Notes: a model not told the origin generated them from the sequence alone. Numbered from the stretch's first letter, positions 44,563 through 53,611 are shown. The stretch: 64,000 nt of DNA from Pseudorhodoferax sp047601025 (GCF_047601025.1 NZ_JASGJZ010000001.1:868001-932000); one strand, 5' to 3'. Translations and numbers: made by a program.

Positions 44563-45807
44563 ATGTACGACCGCAACATCCTGATCGAACGCACCGACCC
44601 CGAGCTGTACGCCGCCATCCAGGCCGAGAACCGGCGCCAGGAAGACCACATCGAGCTGATCGCGAGCGAGAACTACGCCTCGCCCGCTGTCATGGCCGCC
44701 CAGGGTTCGCAACTGACCAACAAGTACGCCGAGGGCTATCCCGGCCGCCGCTACTACGGCGGCTGCGAGCATGTGGACGTGGCCGAGCAGTTGGCCATCG
44801 ACCGCGTCAAGCAGTTGTTCGGCGCCGATGCCGCCAACGTGCAGCCGCATTGCGGCGCCTCGGCCAACCAGGCCGTGTTCCTGGCGTTCCTGAAGCCGGG
44901 CGACACCATCATGGGCATGAGCCTGGCCGAGGGCGGCCACCTGACGCACGGCATGGCGCTGAACATGAGCGGCAAGTGGTTCAACGTGGTCAGCTACGGA
45001 CTGAACGCGCAGGAGGCCATCGATTACGACGCGATGGAGCGCAAGGCACATGAATGCAGGCCCAAGCTGATCATCGCCGGGGCCTCGGCCTACAGCCTGC
45101 ACATCGACTTCGCGCGCTTCGCCAAGGTCGCGCGCGACGTCGGCGCGCTCTTCATGGTCGACATGGCGCACTATGCCGGGCTGATCGCGGCCGGCGTCTA
45201 CCCGAACCCGGTGCCGCATGCCGACGTGGTGACCTCGACCACGCACAAGAGCCTGCGCGGCCCACGCGGCGGCATCATCCTGATGAAGGCCGAGCACGAG
45301 AAGGCCATCAACAGCGCCGTGTTCCCCGGCCTGCAGGGCGGCCCGCTGATGCACGTGATCGCCGCCAAGGCCGTGGCCTTCAAGGAAGCGCTGTCGCCCG
45401 AGTTCAAGGCCTACCAGCAGCGCGTGCTGGACAACGCCCGCGTGGTCGCCGAGACGCTGACCGCGCGCGGCCTGCGCATCGTCAGCGGTGGCACGCAAAG
45501 CCACGTGATGCTGGTCGACCTGCGCGCCAAGGGCATCACCGGGAAGGAAGCCGAGGCCGTGCTGGGCGCCGCCCACATGACCATCAACAAGAACGCCATC
45601 CCGAACGACCCGGAAAAGCCCATGGTCACCAGCGGCATCCGCGTCGGCACGCCGGCCATGACGACGCGCGGCTTCGGCACCGACGAAGCCCATGCCACGG
45701 CCCACCTGATCGCCGACGTGCTGGACAACCCGCGCGACGAGGCCAACCTGGCCCAGGTGCGCCAGAAGGTGGCCGCACTGACGCAGCGCTTCCCGGTCTA
45801 CCGCTGA
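44563..45807 (+). CDS. glyA: Serine hydroxymethyltransferase
   Basis: PLP enzyme that interconverts serine and glycine and supplies methylene-tetrahydrofolate. The 414-residue protein starts MYDRNILIERTDPELYAAIQ; an upstream in-frame start at 44482 would add a non-family extension through the inverted repeat. Landmarks include ELIASENYASPAV, YPGRRYYGG and the PLP-binding Lys229 in VTSTTHKSLRGPRGG. The C-terminal GIRVGTPAMTTRGF is also present. nrdR follows 12 bp later, the usual glyA-nrdR pairing. Confidence 0.97.
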   Translation: MYDRNILIERTDPELYAAIQAENRRQEDHIELIASENYASPAVMAAQGSQLTNKYAEGYPGRRYYGGCEHVDVAEQLAIDRVKQLFGADAANVQPHCGASANQAVFLAFLKPGDTIMGMSLAEGGHLTHGMALNMSGKWFNVVSYGLNAQEAIDYDAMERKAHECRPKLIIAGASAYSLHIDFARFAKVARDVGALFMVDMAHYAGLIAAGVYPNPVPHADVVTSTTHKSLRGPRGGIILMKAEHEKAINSAVFPGLQGGPLMHVIAAKAVAFKEALSPEFKAYQQRVLDNARVVAETLTARGLRIVSGGTQSHVMLVDLRAKGITGKEAEAVLGAAHMTINKNAIPNDPEKPMVTSGIRVGTPAMTTRGFGTDEAHATAHLIADVLDNPRDEANLAQVRQKVAALTQRFPVYR

Positions 45808-45819
45808 ACGGGCTGTGGC

Positions 45820-46269
45820 GTGAAGTGCCCGTTCTGCGGCCACGCCGAGACGCAGGTCGTCGAGACCCGCGTCTCGGAGGACGGCGGCTTCATCCGCCGC
45901 CGCCGCCAATGCAGCGGCTGCGACAAGCGCTTCACGACCTATGAGCGGGCGGAGGTCAGCTTTCCGGCGGTGGTCAAGAAGGACGGGCGCCGCGTGGACT
46001 ATTCCCCGGGCAAGCTGCGGTCGTCGTTCGCGCTGGCACTGCGCAAGCGGCCCGTGGAAACCGCCCTCGTCGATGCCGCGATCGAGCGGGTCGAGGAGCA
46101 GCTGCTGAGCCTGGGTGTGCGCGAACTGCCGTCCAGCCGCATCGGCGAACTGGTCATGCGCGAACTCAAGAAGCTGGACGAGGTCGCCTACGTGCGCTTT
46201 GCCAGCGTCTACCGCAGCTTCGCGGACATCGAGGAGTTCAAGACGCTGGTCGACGAGGTGCGTCGCTAA
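45820..46269 (+). CDS. nrdR: Transcriptional repressor NrdR
   Basis: 149-residue regulator of ribonucleotide reductase genes. An N-terminal zinc ribbon (CPFC at residues 3-6 and CSGC near residue 31) is followed by an ATP-cone that senses ATP/dATP (VVKKDGRRVDYSPGKLRSSF to YVRFASVYRSFADIEEF). The start is a GTG overlapping no gene, 12 bases after the glyA stop. It is probably transcribed with glyA. Confidence 0.96.
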   Translation: MKCPFCGHAETQVVETRVSEDGGFIRRRRQCSGCDKRFTTYERAEVSFPAVVKKDGRRVDYSPGKLRSSFALALRKRPVETALVDAAIERVEEQLLSLGVRELPSSRIGELVMRELKKLDEVAYVRFASVYRSFADIEEFKTLVDEVRR

Positions 46270-46355
46270 CTACTTCACAGATCGTATGCAGAGCACTCTC
46301 GCCGTGATCTTTGCACATTGTTTGTAACCATTTGCATCCATAGACTGCGCCTCAG

Positions 46356-46937
46356 TTGACCTTCGTCCTGAGGCGCTTCTTGTTCCCTCCACCTCTCCAC
46401 CCGGCCCGCATCGCACGCCGCACGGCGCGGGGCATCACCATGGTCGAGGCGCTGGTCTGCCTGGCCATCCTGGCGGTGCTGGCAGGGCTGGCCGCGCCGT
46501 CCTTTCACCATGCACTGCAGAAGCAGCGCATCGCCGCCGTCCGGACGGAACTGACGACGGCGCTGCAGTGGGTCCGTTGGGAAGCCCTGCGGCGCAACGC
46601 CACCGTCTCCCTGGCCCGCCGCGAGGACTGCGGCCTGCTGCTGCGCTCCGCCGACGAGTGGCACTGCGGCTGGGACATCGTGGCCACCGGCCCCGAGCAC
46701 GAGCGCGAAGTGCTGCAGCGCTTCGAACTGCACCATGGGCTCCATCTCGTCCACCCGGGCGGCGGCGCCACGCTGGCCTACGCCCGCTCCGGACAACCGG
46801 CGCAGGTCGCCCACAAATTCGTCGTCGGACTGCCGGCCGACACCTCCCTCGGCGTGGCCACCACATCGCACGCCATCACCCTGTGCATGAACCGGACCGG
46901 CAGGGTTCGCACCATCGAAGGACAAACATCATGCTGA
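46356..46937 (+). CDS. Type IV pilus minor pilin, FimT/GspH-like
   Basis: About 193 residues. The type III leader ends ARTARG/ITMVEALVCLAILAVL, with Gly at -1 and Glu at +5, so PilD would cleave it. A GspH-like beta domain follows, with two late Cys (CMNRTG and the C-terminal SC). The frame has no ATG before the leader; a TTG at 46356 or 46380 must serve, so the start is uncertain. It is first in the five-gene minor pilin operon and overlaps pilV by seven bases. A weak promoter-like TTGTTT-16-TAGACT lies at 46319-46346. Confidence 0.78.
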   Translation: MTFVLRRFLFPPPLHPARIARRTARGITMVEALVCLAILAVLAGLAAPSFHHALQKQRIAAVRTELTTALQWVRWEALRRNATVSLARREDCGLLLRSADEWHCGWDIVATGPEHEREVLQRFELHHGLHLVHPGGGATLAYARSGQPAQVAHKFVVGLPADTSLGVATTSHAITLCMNRTGRVRTIEGQTSC

Positions 46938-47461
46938 AGCAACGCGCACACCGCCCCTCCCAGCGCCGGGCCCAGAAGGGCATTTCCCTCGTCGAGTCGC
47001 TGGCCGCCATCCTCGTGCTGGCGCTGGGCGTGGGCGGCCTCGCCTGGACCCAGGCCAGGCAACTGGCCGATGGCCGCGACTCCGCCGCGCGCGCGGCTGC
47101 GGTACTGGCCATCCACGACCTGACCAACCGCATGCTGTTCAACCACCATGCCGTGGCGCGCGGCGACTATCGGCTCGGCTGGGACGAACAGCCGGCCGCA
47201 CCGGGCTGCGAGGAACGCCGCTGCTCAGGCACCGAACTGGCCCGCGCGGACCTGGCATCCTGGCGCGCCGCACTGGCACGGAGTGTGCGCGGCGGCAACG
47301 CCACCGTGTTTCCCGCTGCAGAAGGATCGCACCGCATCGGCATCGCCGTTGCATGGCCGTCGCGCAACGCGGCCCAGCAGCCGCGCGTCCTCACCCGCGA
47401 GCAGCACGGGCTGGAGTGCCCGCAGGACCACCTGTGCCATGTCGTCTACGCCTCGCTCTGA
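46931..47461 (+). CDS. pilV: Type IV pilus minor pilin PilV
   Basis: 176-residue prepilin with leader RRAQKG/ISLVESLAAILVLALGVGG, giving Gly at -1 and Glu at +5. The mature region carries two closely spaced Cys pairs (PGCEERRC and LECPQDHLC), a common trait of PilV-type minor pilins. It is encoded between FimT- and PilW-like genes, overlapping both. Minor pilins prime pilus assembly at the platform and sit at the tip with PilY1. Confidence 0.82.
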   Translation: MLKQRAHRPSQRRAQKGISLVESLAAILVLALGVGGLAWTQARQLADGRDSAARAAAVLAIHDLTNRMLFNHHAVARGDYRLGWDEQPAAPGCEERRCSGTELARADLASWRAALARSVRGGNATVFPAAEGSHRIGIAVAWPSRNAAQQPRVLTREQHGLECPQDHLCHVVYASL

Positions 47462-48197
47462 CGCCCAGCGCGGCGTGATGCTGCTGGAACTCGTCACGGC
47501 ACTGGCGATCGGCATGATGGTGACGCTGGCCGCCTTCGGCACGCTGGCCTTCATGCAAGCCTCGGCCGGACTGCAGGGCGACGCCTTCCGGTTGCAGCAG
47601 CGCGTCGAGGTGGCATTGCTGACGATCGGCGAGCAGTTGCAGCCGGCCGGCGCCATCGAACTGGTCGAGACCCCGCAGGGCACGGTGCGCTTCAGCACCG
47701 CGTTCGACGGCTATGCCGGCAGTGGCCACTCGGTACAGGGCGAGGAAGGGGCCGGCGGACGGCCCGACGTGCTCGCCGTCAGCCGCGAAGACGATGGCGA
47801 GGCCCGTGACTGCCTGGGCAACCGGCCCGACGCATCGCGCACCGGCGTCCGCATCGACAGCCGCTTCACGCTGTCCGGAGACACGCTGCGCTGCCTGGGC
47901 GCCCATGCCGCCACGGGAAGCCAGGTCGTCGCCGACGGCGTGGAGGACTTCCAGGTGCACTACGGCTTGCGCACCCCGTCCGACCCGGCAGCGCCGTTCC
48001 ACTTCGTCGCCGCGGACGCTGTCGCGGGCCGCTGGCAGGACGTCGGGGCGATCCAGGTGTGCCTGCAGGTCCGCGGCGACGGCCGCCATCCGCAAGCCGC
48101 CACCGTGCGCAACTGCCGGGGCCTGGAAACGCCAGCCGACGGCCGCTTGCGGCAGGTCGCGCACGCGACCTTCGCCCTGCGCAACGCCGCGCTGTGA
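47439..48197 (+). CDS. pilW: Type IV pilus minor pilin PilW
   Basis: 252-residue prepilin. The leader is SDAQRG/VMLLELVTALAIGMMVTLAA (Gly -1, Glu +5), and the downstream region has the PilW-like length and several Cys (ARDCLGN, RCLGAH, QVCLQV, RNCRG). The ATG at 47439 lies within the end of pilV, a 23-bp overlap. The product works with PilV and PilX in the tip complex. Confidence 0.82.
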   Translation: MSSTPRSDAQRGVMLLELVTALAIGMMVTLAAFGTLAFMQASAGLQGDAFRLQQRVEVALLTIGEQLQPAGAIELVETPQGTVRFSTAFDGYAGSGHSVQGEEGAGGRPDVLAVSREDDGEARDCLGNRPDASRTGVRIDSRFTLSGDTLRCLGAHAATGSQVVADGVEDFQVHYGLRTPSDPAAPFHFVAADAVAGRWQDVGAIQVCLQVRGDGRHPQAATVRNCRGLETPADGRLRQVAHATFALRNAAL

Positions 48198-48206
48198 AAG
48201 CCGACG

Positions 48207-48905
48207 ATGCGGACCCGCGGCATCGCCCTGATCAGCGTACTGGTGGCGCTGATGCTGGCCAGCATGGCCGTGCTGGCAGCAGGCCGCATGGGCCTGCTGC
48301 ACGAGATGCAGACGGGCCGGCAGGCCGACCAGTTGCGCGCGCAGGCCGATGCGCAAGCCGTGCTGCTGGACGCCGAGGCGGACATCCTCGGCGCCCGCGC
48401 CGACGGCAGCCCATGCCGCCCCGATCGGGTGCATCCGGCGCAGCCCGCTGCAGGCTTCGTCGGCTGCCGGACCCGCGGCACGGGCATGCTGCCGGCCGCA
48501 CCCTATTTCCCGCAAAGCCTGGCCGAATTCGATGAGGTGCGGGCGCTGCTGCAGGTCGGCGCGCGCTTTCCGTGCCGCGACGGCATCTGCGCGCCGGCCA
48601 GCCTCGCGGCACTGGCCGCGCTCGAAGACGCGCCGGACGCCCTGGCACACGCGGCCCGTTTCGGCCAATACACACAGGCCGATGCGGACGCCGCAGCGCC
48701 GGAGGCGACGCGGCCCCGCGCCTGGTATTGGGTCGAGATCTTCCGCTACCAGAACGACGCGACTGCCGCCCCGCACCACGCCGCGCCCGATCCGAACCGG
48801 CCCTTCGTCTACCGCATCACCGTGCTGGCGCAGGGCCTGCACCCCGGCACGCGTGCCGTCGTGAAGAGCCTGTTCGTTCCCTATCCGAGCACGCAACTCC
48901 AATGA
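48207..48905 (+). CDS. pilX: Type IV pilus minor pilin PilX-like
   Basis: 232-residue protein whose N-terminus RTRG/IALISVLVALMLASMAVLA is PilX-like: hydrophobic, without the +5 Glu and with a very short leader. The rest is Ala-rich with Cys residues in SPCRPD, VGCRTRG and FPCRDGICAP. The last four bases overlap the pilY1-like gene. Position after PilW supports the name. Confidence 0.75.
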   Translation: MRTRGIALISVLVALMLASMAVLAAGRMGLLHEMQTGRQADQLRAQADAQAVLLDAEADILGARADGSPCRPDRVHPAQPAAGFVGCRTRGTGMLPAAPYFPQSLAEFDEVRALLQVGARFPCRDGICAPASLAALAALEDAPDALAHAARFGQYTQADADAAAPEATRPRAWYWVEIFRYQNDATAAPHHAAPDPNRPFVYRITVLAQGLHPGTRAVVKSLFVPYPSTQLQ

Positions 48906-50674
48906 AGCCCCTCTGGCGCGTCCCCATCCTGGGCCTGCTGGCATGGCAGGCGGCGCTCGCGCATGCGCAATGGCAGCCAAGCGGCATGGCCGCCGAGCCG
49001 GCGCTGCCGCAGCGCAGCCCGCGCCTTTTTGTCGCGCAGTACGATCCGGCCACCGGCGCTGGCGACCTGCTGGTCGTCCGTTCGGCCGTCGACACCGCGC
49101 AGCCGCTCTGGCAGGCAGCGCAGTTGCTGCAGCCGCGCCGATCCGCGGACAGCCGCGAACCGCGGCACATCGTGCTCGGCGCCGTCGCCGATGCCGACCG
49201 CCGCGGCCCGTCCGATGCGCTCGCTGCGCGGCTGCATGCTGCGCCCCTCGGCGCCGTGCTGAACGCCCTGCCATGGCCGGTGCGCGCCGGTTCGCCAGAC
49301 CGACCTGCGATGGTCTACGTCGGCGCGCACGACGGCATGCTGCACGGCTTCGACGCCGACGACGGCCAGGAGCGCTTCGCCTACGCGCCGCGTGGACTGC
49401 TGCCGCGCCTGTCGGCCGGCGCCCGGGATGCCGCGGTCGACGGTCCGGTCTTCGGCGGCGAGGCGCCGATCGGGCCGGAGGGTGCCCTGCACCCGCTGCT
49501 CGTCGCCGGGCTCGGCAGCGGTGGGCGCGGCTTCTTCGTGCTGGACGTGAACGCACCACAGGCCTTCGCCCCGGACCGGGTGCTGGCGGACCTCAGCGAC
49601 AGCACCGATGCCGACATCGGCCAGCTGTTCAGCCCGCCCGTGCTCGCGGACGACGCCGCCAACCGCGCCCGCCACGTCGTGCAGCTCGGCAACGGCCGCT
49701 GGGCGCTGGTCGTGGGCAATGGCTACTTCAGCCGCGCCGACCGGCCGGTGCTGCTGTTCCAGTACCTCGACCAGGCGCGCGAACTGGCCCGCCTCACGCC
49801 CTGCCCGTCCTTCGGCCCCTGCACGTACGCCGGCAGCAACGGACTGTCGATGCCGCGGCTCCTGGACGTCGACGGCGACGGCCGCATCGACCGCGCCTAC
49901 GCCGGCGACCTGCAGGGCCGGCTGTGGCGGTTCGACCTGGCTGGCGGCGAACACCAGTGGCGAGTCGCGCACGAAGGCCGCCCCCTGTTCACGGCCTGCG
50001 ACGCGCAAGGCCGGCCGCAGCCGATCACGACCGCGCCTCATGCGACGCCCCATCCGCGCGGCGGCATCATGCTGGTGTTCGGCACCGGCCGCCACCTGCG
50101 GCCCGGCGACCGCGGCGACACCCGCCCCCAATCGATCTACGGCGTGCGCGACGACGGCAGCGGGCCGCTGCAGTCCGGCACGGCCGACTGCGCCCGGCCC
50201 GCCATCATGGCCGCACGGACCTATGCCGCCCCGGTCACGCTGCACGGCACGGACTACTACGGTGTCGCCGGCGCACCGGCCGGCGACACCGCGCAGCGCG
50301 GCTGGTGGATCGACCTGCCGCGGCCCGGCCAGCGGGTCTTGCTCAACCCGCAGGGCTTCGAGGGCTACAAGGTCCTGGTCCACAGTGTGGTGCCCCACGG
50401 CGCAGCAGGCCGGCCCTGGACCGATGGACAGACCTATCTGTCGGTGCTGAACCTGCTGACCGGCGATGCGCCAGCGCAACCGGCGTTCGGCATCGCGGAC
50501 GGGGCCTTGGCACCGCTGTCGCCGGGCATGGCCCGCGTGCCGCCGGGGCAAGCCGTGCTGCAGCGGCTGCCGGGCCAGGGCCAGGTGCTGGTGCAGTACC
50601 CCGGCGCCGCGCCGGTGGTGCTGCGCACCGCGCGCACCACCGGCGCACGGGCCGGCTGGCACGAACGGCGCTGA
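48902..50674 (+). CDS. Short PilY1-like pilus tip protein (C-terminal beta-propeller only)
   Basis: 590-residue secreted protein with a signal peptide (ILGLLAWQAALAHA then QWQPSG). It consists almost entirely of the PilY1 C-terminal propeller domain. AMVYVGAHDGMLHGFDADDG opens it, and FSPPVLADDAANRARHVVQ and WALVVGNGYFS follow. A calcium-binding loop DVDGDGRID lies near residue 321, then AYAGDLQGRLWRFDL. The usual ~400-700-residue N-terminal part with a von Willebrand A domain is absent. It ends the minor pilin operon; no pilE-like gene follows before ribD, which is 25 bp away. Confidence 0.85.
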   Translation: MKPLWRVPILGLLAWQAALAHAQWQPSGMAAEPALPQRSPRLFVAQYDPATGAGDLLVVRSAVDTAQPLWQAAQLLQPRRSADSREPRHIVLGAVADADRRGPSDALAARLHAAPLGAVLNALPWPVRAGSPDRPAMVYVGAHDGMLHGFDADDGQERFAYAPRGLLPRLSAGARDAAVDGPVFGGEAPIGPEGALHPLLVAGLGSGGRGFFVLDVNAPQAFAPDRVLADLSDSTDADIGQLFSPPVLADDAANRARHVVQLGNGRWALVVGNGYFSRADRPVLLFQYLDQARELARLTPCPSFGPCTYAGSNGLSMPRLLDVDGDGRIDRAYAGDLQGRLWRFDLAGGEHQWRVAHEGRPLFTACDAQGRPQPITTAPHATPHPRGGIMLVFGTGRHLRPGDRGDTRPQSIYGVRDDGSGPLQSGTADCARPAIMAARTYAAPVTLHGTDYYGVAGAPAGDTAQRGWWIDLPRPGQRVLLNPQGFEGYKVLVHSVVPHGAAGRPWTDGQTYLSVLNLLTGDAPAQPAFGIADGALAPLSPGMARVPPGQAVLQRLPGQGQVLVQYPGAAPVVLRTARTTGARAGWHERR

Positions 50675-50699
50675 CGGCGTCATCGCCGAGAATTCCGGC

Positions 50700-51809
50700 G
50701 TGACCATCGACCACATGCCCGAAGCGCTGGCCCTGGCCGAACGCGCGCTGACCCTGTCCAACCCCAACCCGCGCGTCGGCTGCGTGCTGGCCGACGCTGC
50801 CGGCCGCGTACTGGGGCGCGGCTTCACCCAGCAGGCCGGCGGGCCGCACGCCGAGATCATGGCGCTGCGCGACGCGCAGGCGCAGGGCCATGCGGTCGCC
50901 GGCGCCACGGCCTGGGTCACGCTGGAGCCATGTTCGCACCATGGCCGCACCGGCCCGTGCTGCGACGCTCTGATCGCCGCCGGCGTCGCCCGCGTCGTCG
51001 CGGCCTGCGTGGACCCGAATCCCCGGGTCGTCGGCCAGGGCCTGGCCCGGCTGGCAGCAGCCGGCGTCGCCGTCGAAATGGGCTCCTGCGCGGACGAAGC
51101 CCGGGCGCTGAACATCGGCTTCTTCAGCCGCATGCAGCGCGGCACGCCCTGGGTGCGCATGAAGGTCGCGGCGTCGCTGGACGGCCGCACCGCGCTGCCC
51201 GACGGCCGCAGCCAATGGATCACCGATGCGCCGGCCCGTGCCGACGGCCACGCCTGGCGCGCCCGCGCCTGTGCGGTGCTGACCGGCATCGGCACCGTGC
51301 TGCAGGACGACCCGCTGCTGGACGTGCGCCTGGTCCCCACCAGCCGCCAGCCGCACCTGGCGCTGATCGACAGCCGGCTACAGCTGCCGCCGACGGCGCG
51401 GCTGTTCGGCCCCGCGCGCCGGCTGCTGGTCTACCACGCCGTCGGCGACGAGGCCAAGGCCGACGCCCTGCGCGCGCGCGGCGCCACCGTGGTGCGCCTG
51501 CCCGGTGGCACGCCGCCCACCGCGGCGAAAGTCGACCTGGCCGCTGCGCTGCGCGACCTGGCCGCACGCGAGGTCAACGAGGTGCACGTGGAGGCCGGCA
51601 CCCAGCTCAACGGTTCGCTGCTGCGCGAAGGCCTGGTGGACGAACTGCTGGTCTACCTCGCCCCCCGGCTGATCGGCGAAGGCCTGGGCATGGCCCGGCT
51701 CGGCCCGCTGGCCGCGCTGTCCGACGCCCAGGTTCTGCAATGGGGCGCGATCGACCGCATCGGCCCCGACCTGCGCATCCTGGCCCGCATCCCCGGCCGC
51801 GACTTCTGA
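50700..51809 (+). CDS. ribD: Bifunctional riboflavin biosynthesis deaminase/reductase
   Basis: 369-residue enzyme for two successive riboflavin steps. The N-terminal deaminase has the zinc motif HAEIMAL and EPCSHHGRTGPCCDAL. The C-terminal reductase begins at WVRMKVAASLDGRTALPDG and carries VHVEAGTQLNGSLL. A GTG at 50700 is taken as start; an ATG five codons on (50715) also fits. It follows the PilY1-like gene at 25 bp. There is no visible FMN riboswitch in that short gap, so rib expression here may depend on upstream promoters. Confidence 0.95.
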   Translation: MTIDHMPEALALAERALTLSNPNPRVGCVLADAAGRVLGRGFTQQAGGPHAEIMALRDAQAQGHAVAGATAWVTLEPCSHHGRTGPCCDALIAAGVARVVAACVDPNPRVVGQGLARLAAAGVAVEMGSCADEARALNIGFFSRMQRGTPWVRMKVAASLDGRTALPDGRSQWITDAPARADGHAWRARACAVLTGIGTVLQDDPLLDVRLVPTSRQPHLALIDSRLQLPPTARLFGPARRLLVYHAVGDEAKADALRARGATVVRLPGGTPPTAAKVDLAAALRDLAAREVNEVHVEAGTQLNGSLLREGLVDELLVYLAPRLIGEGLGMARLGPLAALSDAQVLQWGAIDRIGPDLRILARIPGRDF

Positions 51810-51853
51810 CCGCGCGCCGGCCGCGGGCGCAAAGCCTGCGAAAATGAGCGGCT

Positions 51854-52480
51854 ATGTTCACGGGAATCATCACCGGCGTGGGGCGCATCGCCGCCGTCCA
51901 CGACCTCGGCAGTTCTTCGAGCTTCGGCAAGCGCCTGGAGATCGAGGCGCCGGCCGACTACCTCGACGACGTGGGCCTGGGCGACAGCATCGCGCTGAAC
52001 GGCGCCTGCATGACCGTGACCTCGCTGGACCTGCCGGCGCGCCGGTTCACGATCGACGTCTCGGCCGAGTCGCTGGCCCGCACGGCGGGGCTGGACCGTA
52101 CCGGCCGCGTCAACCTCGAGAAGGCCCTGCGCGCCCACGACCGCCTGGGCGGCCACATCGTCTCGGGCCACGTCGACGGCCTGGGCCGCGTGCAGCGTTT
52201 CGAGCAGGTCGGCGAAAGCTGGGCGCTGGACATCCTGGTGCCGCCGCAGCTGGCGCACTACCTGGCGTACAAGGGCTCGATCACGGTCCAGGGCGTGAGC
52301 CTGACCGTCAACGCCGTGCAGGACGGGCCGCAGGGCTGCCTCGTCGGCATCAACCTGATCCCCCACACGGTCGAGCACACCACGCTGGGTGACCTGTGCG
52401 CCGGTTCTCCCGTGAACCTGGAAATCGACACCATCGCACGCTACGTCGAACGCATGCTGCGCCACAAGGAATCCGCATGA
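51854..52480 (+). CDS. ribE: Riboflavin synthase (alpha subunit)
   Basis: 208-residue enzyme that dismutates two 6,7-dimethyl-8-ribityllumazines to riboflavin. Two lumazine-binding repeats are visible, beginning MFTGIITGVGRI and GGHIVSGHVDGLGRV. The repeat signature LNGACMTVTSLD recurs as VQGVSLTVNAVQ. The last bases overlap the ribBA start by four bases. The symbol ribC is used for the same enzyme in some species. Confidence 0.95.
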   Translation: MFTGIITGVGRIAAVHDLGSSSSFGKRLEIEAPADYLDDVGLGDSIALNGACMTVTSLDLPARRFTIDVSAESLARTAGLDRTGRVNLEKALRAHDRLGGHIVSGHVDGLGRVQRFEQVGESWALDILVPPQLAHYLAYKGSITVQGVSLTVNAVQDGPQGCLVGINLIPHTVEHTTLGDLCAGSPVNLEIDTIARYVERMLRHKESA

Positions 52481-53610
52481 CCCCCCCCTCCCCCGCCCCG
52501 ATCTCGCCGGTCGAGGACATCGTCGCCGAGATGCGGGCCGGCCGCATGGTCATCCTGGTCGACGAGGAAGACCGCGAGAACGAAGGCGACCTGGTGCTCG
52601 CGGCCGACCACGTGACGCCCGAGGCCATCAACTTCATGGCGCGCCACGCGCGCGGCCTGATCTGCCTGACGCTCTCGCGCGCGATATGCGAGCGCCTGCG
52701 CCTGCCGCCCATGGTCGCGCGCAACGGCGCCAAGCACGCCACCGCGTTCACCGTCTCGATCGAGGCCGCCGAGGGCGTGACCACCGGCATCTCCGCCGCC
52801 GACCGCGCGCGCACCGTGCAGGCCGCCGTGGCGCCCGGCGCCCGGGCCGAGGACCTGGTGCAGCCTGGCCACATCTTCCCGTTGCAGGCCGTGGACGGCG
52901 GCGTGCTGCTGCGCGCCGGCCATACCGAGGCCGGCTGCGACCTGGCCGTGATGGCCGGCTGCAGCCCGGCCTCGGTGATCTGCGAGGTCATGAACGACGA
53001 CGGCACCATGGCCCGGTTGCCGGACCTGCAGCTGTTCGCCGCGCAGCACGGCCTGAAGATCGGCACCATCGCCGACCTGATCGAGTACCGCAGCCGTACC
53101 GAATCGCTGGTCGAACGCATCGGCAGCCGCGAGATCCAGACCGCATTCGGTCCGTTCCAGCTGCACGCCTACCGCGACAAGCCCAGCACCAGCGTGCATC
53201 TGGCGCTGGTCAAGGGCAGCTGGCCGGCCGACGAGGCGGTCGCCGTGCGCGTGCACGAGCCACTGTCGGTGCTGGATCTGCTGGAGGTGGACCGCGCCAT
53301 GCATTCCTGGAGCCTGCCGGCCAGCCTGGCCCACATCGAAGGCGCCGGCCGCGGCGTCGCCGTGCTACTGAACTGCGGCGAGAGCGCCGCCGAGCTGCTG
53401 GCCCAGTTCGACGGCACGGCCCGCGCCGCCCAGGCACCGGAGCGCGGCCGCATGGACCTGCGCACCTACGGCATCGGCGCGCAGATCCTGCGCGACTGCG
53501 GCGTGCAGCGCATGCAGCTCATGAGCCACCCGCGCCGCATGCCCAGCATGGCCGGCTATGGGCTGGAGAACACCGGATACCTGACGCCCCCCAACTGCAG
53601 GAAGGATTGA
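52477..53610 (+). CDS. ribB: 3,4-dihydroxy-2-butanone-4-phosphate synthase with a degenerate GTP cyclohydrolase II domain (RibBX-type)
   Basis: 377-residue two-domain protein. The N-terminal RibB domain (residues ~9-205) is intact: VDEEDRENEGDLVLAAD, MARHARGLICL, GVTTGISAADRA and RAGHTEAGCDLAVMAG. The C-terminal GCH II-like domain lacks the three zinc-ligating Cys (the ECxxGD..CDC region reads EPLSVLDLLEVDRAM). It also lacks the RQEGRGIG motif and retains only LRTYGIGAQILRDCGVQ. It probably supplies only dihydroxybutanone phosphate, so an active RibA must be encoded elsewhere. It is coupled to ribE and ribH. Confidence 0.92.
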   Translation: MTPPSPAPISPVEDIVAEMRAGRMVILVDEEDRENEGDLVLAADHVTPEAINFMARHARGLICLTLSRAICERLRLPPMVARNGAKHATAFTVSIEAAEGVTTGISAADRARTVQAAVAPGARAEDLVQPGHIFPLQAVDGGVLLRAGHTEAGCDLAVMAGCSPASVICEVMNDDGTMARLPDLQLFAAQHGLKIGTIADLIEYRSRTESLVERIGSREIQTAFGPFQLHAYRDKPSTSVHLALVKGSWPADEAVAVRVHEPLSVLDLLEVDRAMHSWSLPASLAHIEGAGRGVAVLLNCGESAAELLAQFDGTARAAQAPERGRMDLRTYGIGAQILRDCGVQRMQLMSHPRRMPSMAGYGLENTGYLTPPNCRKD

Positions 53611-53611
53611 C

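Noticed and set aside
43489..45909. 806-codon minus-strand frame opposite the transglycosylase and glyA
   Set aside because: No recognisable motifs; it is the complement of two well-supported genes.
50675..50699. FMN riboswitch before ribD
   Set aside because: Only 25 bp separate ribD from the preceding gene, too short for an FMN element.
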